Notes: a model not told the origin generated them from the sequence alone. 64,000 bases of DNA from Pseudomonas peli (GCF_900099645.1 NZ_FMTL01000001.1:1612001-1676000); one strand, 5' to 3'; counted from the first letter of the stretch, positions 20,594 to 29,097 are shown. Made by a program: numbers and translations.

Positions 20594-21994
20594 TCAAAAA
20601 CAAGCCAACAACTGCTGCCTGTAATGCTGGGAAAAACTCACCTGATGACTTGGCTCGACTGAAAAGCCCTCTAGTGAAATGATGCTCGTAGTTCCAGCCC
20701 CAATAGCCTGCTCTTTGCCACATCCAATACTGTTATCTAGATTATTGATATTGTCCGCAGCCTCGATCGAGCTCGGCGTTGAGCCTGAAGTGGAAGCTGG
20801 CATCTGTACCTCGTTTAGTACCGCCAAGTCCTCCGGCAAATCATCCGCAATTCTCTCAGCCAAACACTGCAGCGTCGGCTCCGCCAACATGAACAGCCAA
20901 GCTTGATCATCGGACTCACCTGTACGCCTAAGCACTCGCCCAAGCACTTGCCGGTAATGCAACTCGGTGCGAATGCGGCTGAGATAGCAGCACACCTGAA
21001 GCCGGGGGATGTCCGTTCCTTCGCTGATCATTCCGACAGCGACAATCCAGGGCGAGGCGCTCTGCCTAAACGCATTGATCACCTGCTGCGCATCTGGGAT
21101 TTTGTTGGTCACAATGCAGCAAACCCCACCCCTGGATTCCAAAGCCTGGGCAATTTGCTGAGCGTGCTCAATGTCAGTGGCAACAACCAAACCGGCAGCA
21201 TCCGGCTTGATTTGGCGAAGCTCATTGAGCTTGCTACAGCCAAGATCGAGTAGCTGATTGATCACGTCGTCATGGCGTAGCAATTCTTCGTAGGTGACCG
21301 GCGATTCCCCCAAGAGCTTGGCGATACTGGGGAACATTCTGACTGTACTCTCAGGACCCATTTCCTCGGTAAGTTTTACCTTCTGATTGTCGAGCAAGAC
21401 AATACGAGGAGAACGGCATACCGCATCGGCTATGGCCTCTTTCAGTCCGTAGCGGTAGTCACAGATCAAGTGCCCTTCTGGCGTCGAGTATCGGGCCAAG
21501 ACAATAGCCCGGTCATCTGAGCGCCATGGCGTACCGGAGAGCGCCAAGGTGAAGGCTGCTCGGTCTTGTATCCGATGTAATATCTGCTGCCCCCAGGCGT
21601 TGCTGAGAAGCGGATCATGGCCAGCGCAATGGTGAATCTCATCGAAGACCACGAGCACACGGTAATCATCAAGAAGCTGCCAGAACCCCTCATCTCTGTA
21701 CTCCATGGCCTGGTAGGTAAACGCCGTTCCCACAGCGCCTATCTGGCCATCCAGTCGCCGGCCAAGTACTTCTGCAAAGGTTGAGCGGAAGCCATCGACA
21801 ACCTGGCAGGATGGCGCGAAGCACATCACCAGATCGATTTTCTCCTGCTTAAGCAACCTGCTGGCTAGCTCTGCCGCCATGCGTGTCTTCCCGGCTCCCG
21901 GCGTCGCCTGGCAGAAGAAGTGCGGTGTGGTAGCAAAGTGCTCCAATGCCGTGTCGATGCAGCTGAGTTGCCAGTCTCGTAGCGATCTGGTCAT
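20594..21994 (-). CDS. DEAD/DEAH-like superfamily 2 helicase
   Basis: The 466-residue product has a complete SF2 helicase core: Walker A ATPGAGKTRMA (about residues 30-40), motif II VVFDEIHHC, motif III SGTPW, a second RecA-like domain with VAVGMISEGTDIP, and motif VI QVLGRVLRR. A Ser/Asn-rich tail of about 70 residues follows. The start overlaps the stop of the upstream winged-helix gene by four bases, so the two are probably translated together. No nuclease or methylase domain is visible. Location among antitoxin-like genes suggests a defence or mobile-element role, which is inference. Confidence 0.8.
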   Translation of the reverse strand: MTRSLRDWQLSCIDTALEHFATTPHFFCQATPGAGKTRMAAELASRLLKQEKIDLVMCFAPSCQVVDGFRSTFAEVLGRRLDGQIGAVGTAFTYQAMEYRDEGFWQLLDDYRVLVVFDEIHHCAGHDPLLSNAWGQQILHRIQDRAAFTLALSGTPWRSDDRAIVLARYSTPEGHLICDYRYGLKEAIADAVCRSPRIVLLDNQKVKLTEEMGPESTVRMFPSIAKLLGESPVTYEELLRHDDVINQLLDLGCSKLNELRQIKPDAAGLVVATDIEHAQQIAQALESRGGVCCIVTNKIPDAQQVINAFRQSASPWIVAVGMISEGTDIPRLQVCCYLSRIRTELHYRQVLGRVLRRTGESDDQAWLFMLAEPTLQCLAERIADDLPEDLAVLNEVQMPASTSGSTPSSIEAADNINNLDNSIGCGKEQAIGAGTTSIISLEGFSVEPSHQVSFSQHYRQQLLACF

Positions 21995-22578
21995 CGTGCA
22001 GCAAGCGTCTTGATGGTCTTTTCGATGGCCCGAAGATGGCCGAGTAGACGTGAACTGCGATCCCTGGCTTCCAGGTACTCGTCTTCGACCTTATCCCGCA
22101 AATGCGGCATTTCTTCTAGGAGCAGCTTGAATCGCTCCGCCTCTCCCATTGAAGAGAGGAAGTCCAAGCGGATTTCTTTGTGGAGCGCTTCCAGATGCTG
22201 ATCCGCACTGGCTGACGACTCAAGCGGGACAGCCTCAACTTGAAAAACTACAGATTCCCGCTCGGGCTCAGAAACAGTCTTTAGGCTGTTCTCAAACCCG
22301 TTGTCAACCAGCTCCAATTGCAGGTGTGCCGGAATCGGTTTCAGGTGATAGACCTGTCCCCGCGAACGACGCTCTTCATCAAGCACAAGCCAGCCCGTGC
22401 GCAGTAATCGCCGAATCTGCTCATACACATAGCGGCGCACATCGGCGATACGAAAAGTCATGCCCTCTAGACGCTTGGCATAGGCATCACGCAGTTCACG
22501 GGTAGTGAATCTTATGCTCCCTTCTTCCTGAAGCAGCTCATACAGACGCCTGTCGAAGATAAACGAGGCCGATTTCAT
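21991..22578 (-). CDS. Winged-helix protein paired with the helicase
   Basis: The 195-residue product has an N-terminal segment (about residues 5-80) that reads as a winged helix, with a basic recognition-like stretch (ADVRRYVYEQIRRLLRTGWL). A variable linker follows, and then a charged, probably coiled-coil C-terminal third (from about residue 130). It directly precedes and overlaps the helicase gene. It is divergent from the XRE gene across a region with two inverted repeats. I do not recognise a named family. It may target the helicase to DNA or regulate the pair. Confidence 0.65.
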   Translation of the reverse strand: MKSASFIFDRRLYELLQEEGSIRFTTRELRDAYAKRLEGMTFRIADVRRYVYEQIRRLLRTGWLVLDEERRSRGQVYHLKPIPAHLQLELVDNGFENSLKTVSEPERESVVFQVEAVPLESSASADQHLEALHKEIRLDFLSSMGEAERFKLLLEEMPHLRDKVEDEYLEARDRSSRLLGHLRAIEKTIKTLAAR

Positions 22579-22610
22579 TGAGGCACCAGAAGAGTTAACG
22601 CGTAAAAATG

Positions 22611-22649
22611 CGGATTATAATCCGTGGCTCGTGCGTCCGCAAACGCACG
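22611..22649. promoter_or_regulatory. Paired inverted repeats, likely XRE operator
   Basis: The divergent promoter region contains a perfect 14-bp palindrome CGGATTATAATCCG (22611-22624), followed six bases later by CGTGCGT (22630-22636) with its inverse ACGCACG (22643-22649). TATAAT at 22616-22621 inside the first palindrome could also serve as a -10 box. This is the expected layout for autoregulation by the adjacent XRE repressor and for control of the divergent winged-helix/helicase pair. Confidence 0.6.
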
Positions 22650-22680
22650 ATAGTGCCGCCTCAGAGGAATTGAGACGGTC

Positions 22681-22911
22681 ATGGATAAATTGGCGAAAGT
22701 GTTAGGGGAACGCATCCGAACACAAAGGAAGATTTGCCACATGTCTCAGGATGTACTGGCGCTGGCCTGCAGTATCGATCGTAGCTATATGGGTCGGATC
22801 GAGCGTGGCGAAGTAAACATCACCGTCGAGAAGCTTTATCGTATTGCTGGCGAGCTGGCCTGCGACCCCTCCTGCCTTTTGCCTCAAATGTCAGAGCTAC
22901 AACGCAGCTGA
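22681..22911 (+). CDS. XRE-family transcriptional regulator
   Basis: The 76-residue product is essentially one helix-turn-helix domain of the XRE/Cro type (LGERIRTQRKICHMSQDVLALA, then SYMGRIERGEVNITVEKLYRIA). Its size resembles phage repressors and restriction-modification controller proteins. It starts at an ATG 10 bases after a GAGGAATTGAG ribosome-site-like stretch. It is divergent from the helicase module and probably controls it through the palindromes in between. Confidence 0.8.
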   Translation: MDKLAKVLGERIRTQRKICHMSQDVLALACSIDRSYMGRIERGEVNITVEKLYRIAGELACDPSCLLPQMSELQRS

Positions 22912-23146
22912 CTAATACTGCCGGCGTCTGACGTTTTCTCCTGACTGCTTAATTTGCTTTTCGGCTCCAGGGCCTTGCTAGCCCAGCTCGCGCGCCAGCT
23001 TTTATTCCAACACGCTTTCCGGGTTATTCGGGTTGAGGACAGGGGCCGCGAGCTTGGCGGAAGTGGAGACGACCTCCATAATGAAATCAAAGCGAGGCTC
23101 TCTAAACCAGAGCCTGCGGCTCTTTGCCCCATATGAGTAACCCATC

Positions 23147-23377
23147 ATGGCTCGCCCCATCAAATCCCGAGGCACAAAGGTTCACACCTTAGACTCTAAG
23201 GACTCGCTCAAGAAGCAAGCCCTTGCCACGCGGATTGATCAAGAACAAGACCACCATTTCATGACCCATGATGCACTGGCCGATGTAGATGCCGGCAGGG
23301 TGATCAATCACCAAACTATCCAGGATTGGGCTGACAGACTCAGTGACGGAGATCCGACCCAGCGCCTTCTGCGCTGA
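23147..23377 (+). CDS. Small CopG-like antitoxin-type protein, orphan
   Basis: The 76-residue product ends with a pattern (ALADVDAGRVINHQTIQDW) often seen in ribbon-helix-helix antitoxins that partner RelE/ParE toxins. The N-terminus is basic and resembles a DNA-binding strand. No toxin gene is next to it: the next frame is a different antitoxin-like gene. The assignment to this family is tentative. Confidence 0.45.
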   Translation: MARPIKSRGTKVHTLDSKDSLKKQALATRIDQEQDHHFMTHDALADVDAGRVINHQTIQDWADRLSDGDPTQRLLR

Positions 23378-23453
23378 TATGTCTTTAAGCAATAGCGCTG
23401 GGCGCTAGCAGACTATTGTCTGCCCAAAAACTGCAATTGAACTAAGGGTATCT

Positions 23454-23660
23454 ATGTTTGACTACAGTGATCCGCAGTACAAAGAACTGCTTGCACTGGC
23501 CACAGAGGTTCTTGGCAGTAGCGAAATTGCCGTGGCATGGATGAATACGCCGGCTTTAGGTCTAAATGGCGCTCGCCCGATCGATCTTATTTTCGGCCCA
23601 AATAGTGCGGAAGACGTGAAAGCTCTATTAGATCGTATGCATTATGGGGTTTATCATTAA
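23454..23660 (+). CDS. Short MbcA/ParS-type (DUF2384) antitoxin-like protein
   Basis: The 68-residue product matches the toxin-binding C-terminal domain of Xre/MbcA/ParS antitoxins (AVAWMNTPALGLNGARPIDL, then a C-terminal DRMHYGVY). The usual N-terminal DNA-binding half is missing, so it looks truncated or is a short family member. These antitoxins normally precede a RES-domain toxin, but none follows here. The next gene is an oppositely oriented fatty-acid hydroxylase. Confidence 0.6.
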   Translation: MFDYSDPQYKELLALATEVLGSSEIAVAWMNTPALGLNGARPIDLIFGPNSAEDVKALLDRMHYGVYH

Positions 23661-23728
23661 CAAAACTATGGCAACGGCTCGCGATTGCGCGCTTGAATGA
23701 CTACCTCCATTACTTGTCACGAACAACT

Positions 23729-24586
23729 CTAAGCTTTACCTCTGAATGGTTCGGCCAACTGATCTATATATCTGGTGGGGTAGCGCCGATCACGCAGGCC
23801 GACATCATTGCTACCTGGTTGATTGGCACTGTCGTAGAAGGTTTTGAAGAGCAGATCCCAAACCAGCAGGAACTCACCGAAATTAACTTGGGCGTCCTCA
23901 AAGTCACGCTTGTGATGCCAGCGATGTGTTTCAGCTACGCCGATAATGCACCGCAACCATCCTAGCGAGTAGTCCACATTGGAATGCTGGAAGGCCAAGT
24001 GCACGGTCAGTATCCCGAACCAAGTTGCCACCAATTCTGATGGAGTGCCCATCGCGAAAAGTACGAGCAATCCGGGGCCGGCCATGATTGCGGCATGGAG
24101 AGGATGCCGACGCTCCCCGTTCACCCAGTAGAGCCGCTCCGCACTGTGGTGAGGCTCGTGTAAATACCACAGCCAAGGGATGTGGTGACTGAGGCGGTGC
24201 ATGGCATACAAACTCAGGTCCAAGATGGCTGCAACAATGAGCAGTTGTAACCAAAGAGGCAGCTCGGTGGGGAACCCGCTCAGCTCCGCAGGCACTAGGT
24301 CCCCCAAGAGCGATAGTACGGTGGCAGTGAACTGGATGACCGACAAATTCACTACAAGGTGAATCAGGTCCGTCAGGGTATCGTCATGGTCGTCTAGCCA
24401 GTCCTGCCGAAACGGCTGAAATCGCTCCAAGCCAGCTACGCAGCCGACCCCCAAGGCCGCTAATATGGCTGTACTCGGCCAGTAAGGAATGCCTTGATAG
24501 AGCAGCCAGACCATACCGGCCGATACGCCACCGAAAATGGCTGGATAACTAAACCAGCGAATTAAAAACCTCGAAGTGCTGCCCAT
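23729..24586 (-). CDS. Fatty-acid hydroxylase / sterol desaturase superfamily membrane protein
   Basis: The 285-residue membrane protein carries the di-iron histidine motifs of this superfamily: HRLSH, HEPHH, FQHSN and HRWHH. Several hydrophobic segments precede and separate them. Such enzymes hydroxylate or desaturate lipids in the inner membrane. The substrate cannot be read from sequence. It lies downstream of an AraC regulator in the same direction, with a 15-bp inverted repeat in between, which suggests control by that regulator. Confidence 0.85.
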   Translation of the reverse strand: MGSTSRFLIRWFSYPAIFGGVSAGMVWLLYQGIPYWPSTAILAALGVGCVAGLERFQPFRQDWLDDHDDTLTDLIHLVVNLSVIQFTATVLSLLGDLVPAELSGFPTELPLWLQLLIVAAILDLSLYAMHRLSHHIPWLWYLHEPHHSAERLYWVNGERRHPLHAAIMAGPGLLVLFAMGTPSELVATWFGILTVHLAFQHSNVDYSLGWLRCIIGVAETHRWHHKRDFEDAQVNFGEFLLVWDLLFKTFYDSANQPGSNDVGLRDRRYPTRYIDQLAEPFRGKA

Positions 24587-24650
24587 CGTGAATCCTCCAT
24601 GCAGTAGGTTTCACTCTGAACTGTGCGGCCGCTATACGCTTGAACGAAGG

Positions 24651-24724
24651 AGCTGATATTCACTTGGGCTGCAGATACGCAAACCGCATCGGCGGAAGCA
24701 TCTCAGTTGAAGTGAATATCAGCT
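24651..24724. repeat. Perfect 15-bp inverted repeat between AraC gene and hydroxylase
   Basis: AGCTGATATTCACTT (24651-24665) is exactly repeated in inverse as AAGTGAATATCAGCT (24710-24724), 44 bases apart. The right arm overlaps the stop codon of the AraC gene and the left arm lies 65 bases before the hydroxylase start. It could be an operator read through DNA looping, or an RNA stem that separates the two transcripts. There is no T-run. Confidence 0.7.
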
Positions 24725-25453
24725 TGTTAGTTTCACGTGACCGAGTGCGGAAGAGGGATCGAGCCCAAACAACACCCGAAAAGAGCGTGAAAAATGTGCG
24801 GCATCGGCAAATCCAGCAGCATGGGCAGCCTCTGTCAGATTGTGGCCGATAGACACAAACCGTAGCGCCACGACTAGCCGGCTCCACTTGCGATAGCTAC
24901 GCAGTGGAAGACCAGTTTGCTCAACGAACCAATGAGAAAACCGGGTGGGCGACAGATGCACAAGCTCGGCCAGTCGTATCCGATCATCGTGTCGCTCCTC
25001 CAGCGCCTGAAGCACTGCCCGCATACGCGGTTCAGCTGCCTGCGGTGTTTTCAGGCCCAGCAGTCGCCTAACCTCCTCACGAACCAGATGAGCAGATACC
25101 TCCGGCGTTTCAAGTACCCGCTCGATGGCAAACGTATTGCCGACAGAAATCGAGACCAACTGGGCGGCCGATATACAGCTCATAGCACGAGCCTCTTCCG
25201 ACAGCGCATCAAGGTATATCGAAAGCACTTCAGTGCCTTCAATCTGATGCAGTGTGCCGGCCTTTATGCAGATGGCCGGTGCAGTAAGCGCCTGACTCGG
25301 CCCTCGCACCGTCACTTGACCGCTAAGGCCAATGGTCACTTGGTGCGCCATATGGCTGTGCCGATCATGGCTGCCGGCGTGCCCCAAGAATATCCCCAGC
25401 CCTGGCGATACCCAGGCTTTTCCACGCCAGCAGACACCCTCGGGAATGGCCAT
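24719..25453 (-). CDS. AraC-family transcriptional regulator
   Basis: The 244-residue product has a cupin-like N-terminal half (GSHDRHSHMAHQVTIGLSG, with histidines that could hold a ligand) and a C-terminal AraC double helix-turn-helix (RLAELVHLSPTRFSHWF and LTEAAHAAGFADAAHFSRSF). It lies nine bases after a 65-residue gene that itself follows copS by seven bases. It is therefore likely part of the copRS transcript. Its target is probably the downstream hydroxylase gene. Confidence 0.85.
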   Translation of the reverse strand: MAIPEGVCWRGKAWVSPGLGIFLGHAGSHDRHSHMAHQVTIGLSGQVTVRGPSQALTAPAICIKAGTLHQIEGTEVLSIYLDALSEEARAMSCISAAQLVSISVGNTFAIERVLETPEVSAHLVREEVRRLLGLKTPQAAEPRMRAVLQALEERHDDRIRLAELVHLSPTRFSHWFVEQTGLPLRSYRKWSRLVVALRFVSIGHNLTEAAHAAGFADAAHFSRSFRVLFGLDPSSALGHVKLTS

Positions 25454-25462
25454 TTAAGCGCC

Positions 25463-25660
25463 TCAGGCCTTTGTGTCGTGCTGATGTTCGATTTTGCGGA
25501 TTTCGGCCTGAAAAGCCTCATCGAGCAGGCTCGGCTTCTTGCGCCATGGCTGGCGGTCAGGCTTGCGCTGCGCGGCGTACAACACGATTTCACCGCCTGT
25601 GGTAGCAACAAAGCTTTGTGCTTGTCGCTCAAGTTCGGCTCTTAACTCGTCTTTGGTCAT
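25463..25660 (-). CDS. Small charged hypothetical protein in the copRS transcript
   Basis: The 65-residue product starts at the ATG at 25658-25660 (MTKDELRAELERQAQ), preceded by an AGGG ribosome-site stretch. A much longer upstream reading overlaps copS and is unlikely. It is hydrophilic and helical, with a lysine/proline patch (PWRKKPSLLDEAF) and no signal peptide. It sits tightly between copS and the AraC gene. I do not recognise a function. Confidence 0.6.
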   Translation of the reverse strand: MTKDELRAELERQAQSFVATTGGEIVLYAAQRKPDRQPWRKKPSLLDEAFQAEIRKIEHQHDTKA

Positions 25661-25667
25661 GACGACC

Positions 25668-27047
25668 CTATGATGGTTGCTGGGGAAATTCCATGTGAAA
25701 GGCGGTGATGCCATTGCCGGAGGTACACCAGATCTTTCCTTTGTGGGACTCAACGATTGATCGAGTAATGGCCAAGCCAAGCCCGGCATTGCTCGGACTG
25801 CCTTCACGGCGCGCCGGGTCTACTCGATAGAAACGATCGAACAGTTTATCCAAGTGCTCCGGCTTGATGGTTTCGCCGGGGTTCTCGACGATGAGCGTGA
25901 TAGCACTTGCAGTCGACTTGATCGTTACCGAGATCGTTTTCCCGGCAGGTGTATAGCGCAGTGCATTCGACAACAGATTCGAGATCGCCCGATCCAGCAT
26001 CAGCTTGTCACCCAGCACGCTGCCTGAACCGGTCACAACCAACTGGATGCCATGCTCATCAGCTATTAGGTGGTAGTACTCAAACAGCTTGGTGACTACC
26101 TCGCTGAACTCAATGCGCGTCTGCTCGGGAATGATCAAGCCGTTGTCCGATTTAGCCAGGAACAGCATGTCATCGATCATGCGCGACATGCGTTTCAGAT
26201 CTTCTAGATTCGAGTAGAGGTTCTCTTCATAGGCTTCGAGGTTGCGTTTTTGGGTGAGTACCACTTCGGTGTGCGTCATCAGGTTGCTGAGAGGTGTGCG
26301 TAACTCATGAGCGATATCGGCAGAGAAATTTGAGAGTCGAACAAATGCGTCGTCGAGCCTGGCAAGCATCGCATTAAACGAAGTAACCAACTGCTGAAGT
26401 TCAAGGGGGACGGGCTCCAGTGGGATACGCTCTTTCAGCGACCTCGCCGACATTGACGTAGCAACCAGGGTCACCTGTCGCAGGGGTCTCAAACCACTAC
26501 GCGCAACAACCCAGCCCAACGCAGCGCTGACCAATGCGCTAATGACCAAGCCAAGCCAGAACCACCGCTGCAGCGTTTCAAAGAAATGCACGTGATTGGT
26601 CACGTCAAGGATCAATAGGGCCGTAAGGAACGCGGGCTGATCAGGGGTCGAAACCTGCGCAGTCATACCTCTGTACATGTGCCCGTTCTCCTCCCACTCC
26701 CACATACCGTGATCAGGGTTGAGGCGGTACTTTTCTGGAACATTGAACGCCTGTGGCTCGGCAAAAAGTACAGTGCCGTCGTTTGCAAAGATGACTGCCG
26801 CCAGATCGTGGTGAGCCCCTAATAGCGCTTTCAGCTGAGGCAGCACTCCTTCAAGGTCTGCATGACTCCGTGTATTACTCAGAATCTGCTGAGTCGATTC
26901 GAGCTTCTCATCCAGTGTTTGCTGGTCGAGCATCATGAAGTGATGTCGACTGAGCTCATTGAAGCTCAGGCCTGCCACTGTGAGGACTGCAATCACCGCA
27001 AGCATGAACATCAAGCTCATGCGCGCGGTCAGTGACAGGTGCTTCAT
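25668..27047 (-). CDS. copS: Heavy-metal (copper) sensor histidine kinase
   Basis: The 459-residue inner-membrane kinase has two transmembrane segments (about 10-30 and 160-185) around a periplasmic sensor loop, then a HAMP linker. The H-box [11 protein letters not shown]-box [13 protein letters not shown] and G-box [11 protein letters not shown] follow. It matches the CusS/CopS group that responds to periplasmic copper. Its start overlaps the copR stop by four bases. Location next to copper-binding proteins supports copper rather than zinc or cadmium as signal, though CzcS-type sensing cannot be excluded from sequence. Confidence 0.88.
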   Translation of the reverse strand: MKHLSLTARMSLMFMLAVIAVLTVAGLSFNELSRHHFMMLDQQTLDEKLESTQQILSNTRSHADLEGVLPQLKALLGAHHDLAAVIFANDGTVLFAEPQAFNVPEKYRLNPDHGMWEWEENGHMYRGMTAQVSTPDQPAFLTALLILDVTNHVHFFETLQRWFWLGLVISALVSAALGWVVARSGLRPLRQVTLVATSMSARSLKERIPLEPVPLELQQLVTSFNAMLARLDDAFVRLSNFSADIAHELRTPLSNLMTHTEVVLTQKRNLEAYEENLYSNLEDLKRMSRMIDDMLFLAKSDNGLIIPEQTRIEFSEVVTKLFEYYHLIADEHGIQLVVTGSGSVLGDKLMLDRAISNLLSNALRYTPAGKTISVTIKSTASAITLIVENPGETIKPEHLDKLFDRFYRVDPARREGSPSNAGLGLAITRSIVESHKGKIWCTSGNGITAFHMEFPQQPS

Positions 27048-27727
27048 TCCGACTCCGGAGCATCAAGCATGTAACCCATGCCACGAGCGGTATGAATCAG
27101 TTTCAGCTCGAATTCATCGTCAATTTTCGCCCGTAAGCGCCGGACAGCAACTTCGATAACATTGGTATCGCTGTCGAAATTCATGTCCCAAACCTGGGAA
27201 GCGATCAACGATTTCGGAAGGACTTCGCCGCGCCGGCGCAGCAGTAGTTCGAGCAACGCGAACTCCTTCGCCGTCAGGTCAATTCGCTTGCCACTGCGTA
27301 CGGCACGGCGCTTCAGCAGATCAACCTCAAGGTCGGCTATTTTCATGGTGGTCTGCGTGGGCGAACTATTACCGCGGCGGAGCAATGTCCTGACGCGGGC
27401 TAACAGCTCAGAGAAGGCGAATGGCTTGACTAGGTAATCGTCCGCCCCCAGCTCTAGACCTTTGACACGATCCTCAACACCGTCACGTGCCGTCAGAAAT
27501 AACACCGGGACATCCTTCCCTGCGGCCCGGATCATCCGCAGCACTTCCCAGCCATCCAGACCCGGCATCATTACGTCCAAAATCAGCAGGTCATAGGCTT
27601 CGCTCAGTGCATGCTGAAGCGCATCCGTTCCCGTCATAACACGGTCGACGTTGAATCCAGCCTCAGTGAGACCCTGTTGCAGGTAAATGCCTGTTTTTGG
27701 TTCGTCTTCAGCGACCAGAAGTTTCAT
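27044..27727 (-). CDS. copR: Heavy-metal (copper) response regulator
   Basis: The 227-residue OmpR-type regulator starts at the ATG at 27725-27727 ([18 protein letters not shown]). It has the acidic pocket AEDE, the phospho-acceptor aspartate in [13 protein letters not shown] and the lysine in YLVKPF. The C-terminal winged helix ends in TARGMGYML. This matches the CopR/CusR family. The DNA motif shared by several promoters in the window is its likely binding site. Confidence 0.92.
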   Translation of the reverse strand: MKLLVAEDEPKTGIYLQQGLTEAGFNVDRVMTGTDALQHALSEAYDLLILDVMMPGLDGWEVLRMIRAAGKDVPVLFLTARDGVEDRVKGLELGADDYLVKPFAFSELLARVRTLLRRGNSSPTQTTMKIADLEVDLLKRRAVRSGKRIDLTAKEFALLELLLRRRGEVLPKSLIASQVWDMNFDSDTNVIEVAVRRLRAKIDDEFELKLIHTARGMGYMLDAPESE

Positions 27728-27791
27728 GCGGGCTGTTCCCAAATTTTGAGTGGCCTGAGTGTGCAGTCAAATCCCCCTCCCAACCAGAAGC

Positions 27792-27845
27792 TTACGCAAA
27801 TGTAATCCTAGCCTCAGCTCTCTGTCAGGATGCCTTGTCTAGGGT
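27792..27845 (+). promoter_or_regulatory. CopR-type box and promoter for the gene at 27936
   Basis: TTACGCAAATGTAAT (27792-27806) matches the Pseudomonas cop-box pattern. Exactly 16 bases later comes TGTCAGG (27823-27829), and ten bases after that TAGGGT (27840-27845), a possible -10. The same three pieces at the same spacing occur before the genes at 47238 and 53918. The box also lies 65 bases upstream of copR and may serve both directions. Confidence 0.7.
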
Positions 27846-27935
27846 GCAGACATGATCACTAGGTTGTGCTCTTGGCCCTCGAATGAATAACAACCAGAGG
27901 TGCCCAGTCACAGCGTCAACTGAGGAGACTGCCCT

Positions 27936-28295
27936 ATGAAACTGCTTAAACCCTTATTTCTGGCTGGTTCGCTCCTGCTTTCTTCAGCTGTTCTGGCAGA
28001 GGGAGGGAGCGACCGCATCTTCGAACGCATCGAGAGCATGCGCGACAAAGCCGAAGCGGTGCTGATTCAGGCGGAAAAGGCTCCCGCCAGCGAGCGCCAT
28101 GTGCATATGAAGGAGCACATGAAAATGCTCGACGAGATGATGAGCCAGCTTCACAACGAGCATCCTGCTCCCGGCATATCTACGGAGGAACATCTCGCGT
28201 GGATGGAACGGCACGACAAATTGGTTGATGACGTCCTCGCGCAAATGATGCGTGAGCACAAGCTGATGATGGCTGATAAAGAGTGCCATCCATAG
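27936..28295 (+). CDS. PtrA-like small periplasmic copper-inducible protein
   Basis: The 119-residue product has a signal peptide (MKLLKPLFLAGSLLLSSAVLA) followed by EGGSDRIFERIESM, a signature shared with two other small proteins in this window. The mature part is rich in His, Met and acidic residues (HVHMKEHMKML, MMREHKLMMADKECHP), consistent with metal binding. It is the first rightward gene after copR and has a cop box upstream and a terminator downstream. Family name by resemblance to the PtrA N-terminus. The function is inferred. Confidence 0.7.
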   Translation: MKLLKPLFLAGSLLLSSAVLAEGGSDRIFERIESMRDKAEAVLIQAEKAPASERHVHMKEHMKMLDEMMSQLHNEHPAPGISTEEHLAWMERHDKLVDDVLAQMMREHKLMMADKECHP

Positions 28296-28338
28296 GATTC
28301 CCCATCTTCAAGGCCTTCATGATTGCTCCTTTGGCCTA

Positions 28339-28367
28339 GCGGCACCTTGACGGTGCCGCATTTTTTT
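28339..28367 (+). terminator. Intrinsic terminator
   Basis: GCGGCACC TTGAC GGTGCCGC forms an 8-bp stem followed by A and seven Ts on the plus strand. It ends the transcript of the PtrA-like gene. Confidence 0.92.
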
Positions 28368-28377
28368 CAAGCTGACT

Positions 28378-28400
28378 AATTTGTAGTTTTGGGGTAAGCC
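28378..28400 (+). promoter_or_regulatory. Upstream element shared by the two cupredoxin genes (copy 1)
   Basis: The stretch TTTGTAGTTTTGGGGTAAGC (within 28378-28400) lies about 60 bases before the first cupredoxin gene. A closely similar stretch, TATGTAGTTTTCGCGTAAGG (29076-29097), lies about 65 bases before the second. The common core is TGTAGTTTTnGnGTAAG. It could be a promoter with a regulator half-site. No protein is assigned. Confidence 0.5.
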
Positions 28401-28458
28401 CCCCGGCAGGATGCGGGGAATAGCATGAGGTTTCCAACCACCTCAGTGAGGTCTCATC

Positions 28459-29016
28459 ATGAAACGTTCACGCCCACAACTGTTGGTCACAGCACTTCTC
28501 TTCGCAGCTGTAGCTCAAGCCTCTGCGCAAACTTCCAGCAGCGCACCCAGCATTGGCCAGCAGGCCCAAGCGACCCCCGCTACGCGTACCGTTTTCATCA
28601 AGATGGATGACATCAGCTACGGCCAGAAATCTATCGATGTGAAGCCTGGCGAAACTGTCCGCTTCGTGTTGAAGAATGAAGGAGCGCTGATGCACGAATT
28701 CAATATCGGTAAAGCCGTATCGCAACTGGAGCATCAACGCGAAATGGCTGCTTTGTTCAAAGACGGCACACTGACGCCAACAGGCAAAGCAACGTCAATT
28801 GTCTGGCGTGAACGATCAGGCTTAGGGGACTCCAATCCACCGGGCATTCCTGAAGTCGTTCAAGCGATACATGATGATCCCAACGCCATCCTTGTTGAGC
28901 CCGGAACTACCAAGGAATTTGTCTGGACCTTCCACGACACGGCTAACCTCAACTTCGCCTGCACCCTCCCAGGACATTATCAGGCAGGGATGGTCGGTGA
29001 GTTCGTCATGCGTTGA
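28459..29016 (+). CDS. Periplasmic cupredoxin-like copper-binding protein (copy 1)
   Basis: The 185-residue product has a signal peptide (to about residue 24) and a cupredoxin fold. The motif MHEFNIGK supplies one His, and the C-terminal FACTLPGHYQAGM supplies the Cys-His-Met of a type-1 copper site. The core GETVRFVLKNEG is shared with the gene at 29162, so the two are tandem paralogues. It probably binds or buffers copper in the periplasm. Confidence 0.85.
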   Translation: MKRSRPQLLVTALLFAAVAQASAQTSSSAPSIGQQAQATPATRTVFIKMDDISYGQKSIDVKPGETVRFVLKNEGALMHEFNIGKAVSQLEHQREMAALFKDGTLTPTGKATSIVWRERSGLGDSNPPGIPEVVQAIHDDPNAILVEPGTTKEFVWTFHDTANLNFACTLPGHYQAGMVGEFVMR

Positions 29017-29021
29017 ATCAA

Positions 29022-29060
29022 AAGCCGGTGCCCCGGCAAATGCCGGGCCGCACCTGGCTT
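29022..29060. repeat. Hairpin between the cupredoxin genes
   Basis: An imperfect stem runs from AAGCC to GGCTT with a core CCCGGC AAAT GCCGGG. No T-run follows, so it is at best a weak terminator. It ends directly before the shared upstream element at 29076. Confidence 0.5.
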
Positions 29061-29075
29061 TAGTGAATCTTTCAG

Positions 29076-29097
29076 ATATGTAGTTTTCGCGTAAGGC
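29076..29097 (+). promoter_or_regulatory. Upstream element shared by the two cupredoxin genes (copy 2)
   Basis: This is the second copy of the TGTAGTTTTnGnGTAAG element described at 28378, at nearly the same distance from the second cupredoxin start. The promoters were probably duplicated with the genes, or are kept alike by a common regulator. Confidence 0.5.

Noticed and set aside
22884..23132. An 82-codon minus-strand frame between the XRE gene and the CopG-like gene
   Set aside because: It overlaps the XRE gene end and has a Ser/Arg-rich composition typical of a shadow. A shorter frame in the same area (MEVVSTSAKLAAPVLNPNN) may be debris, but I could not support a gene.
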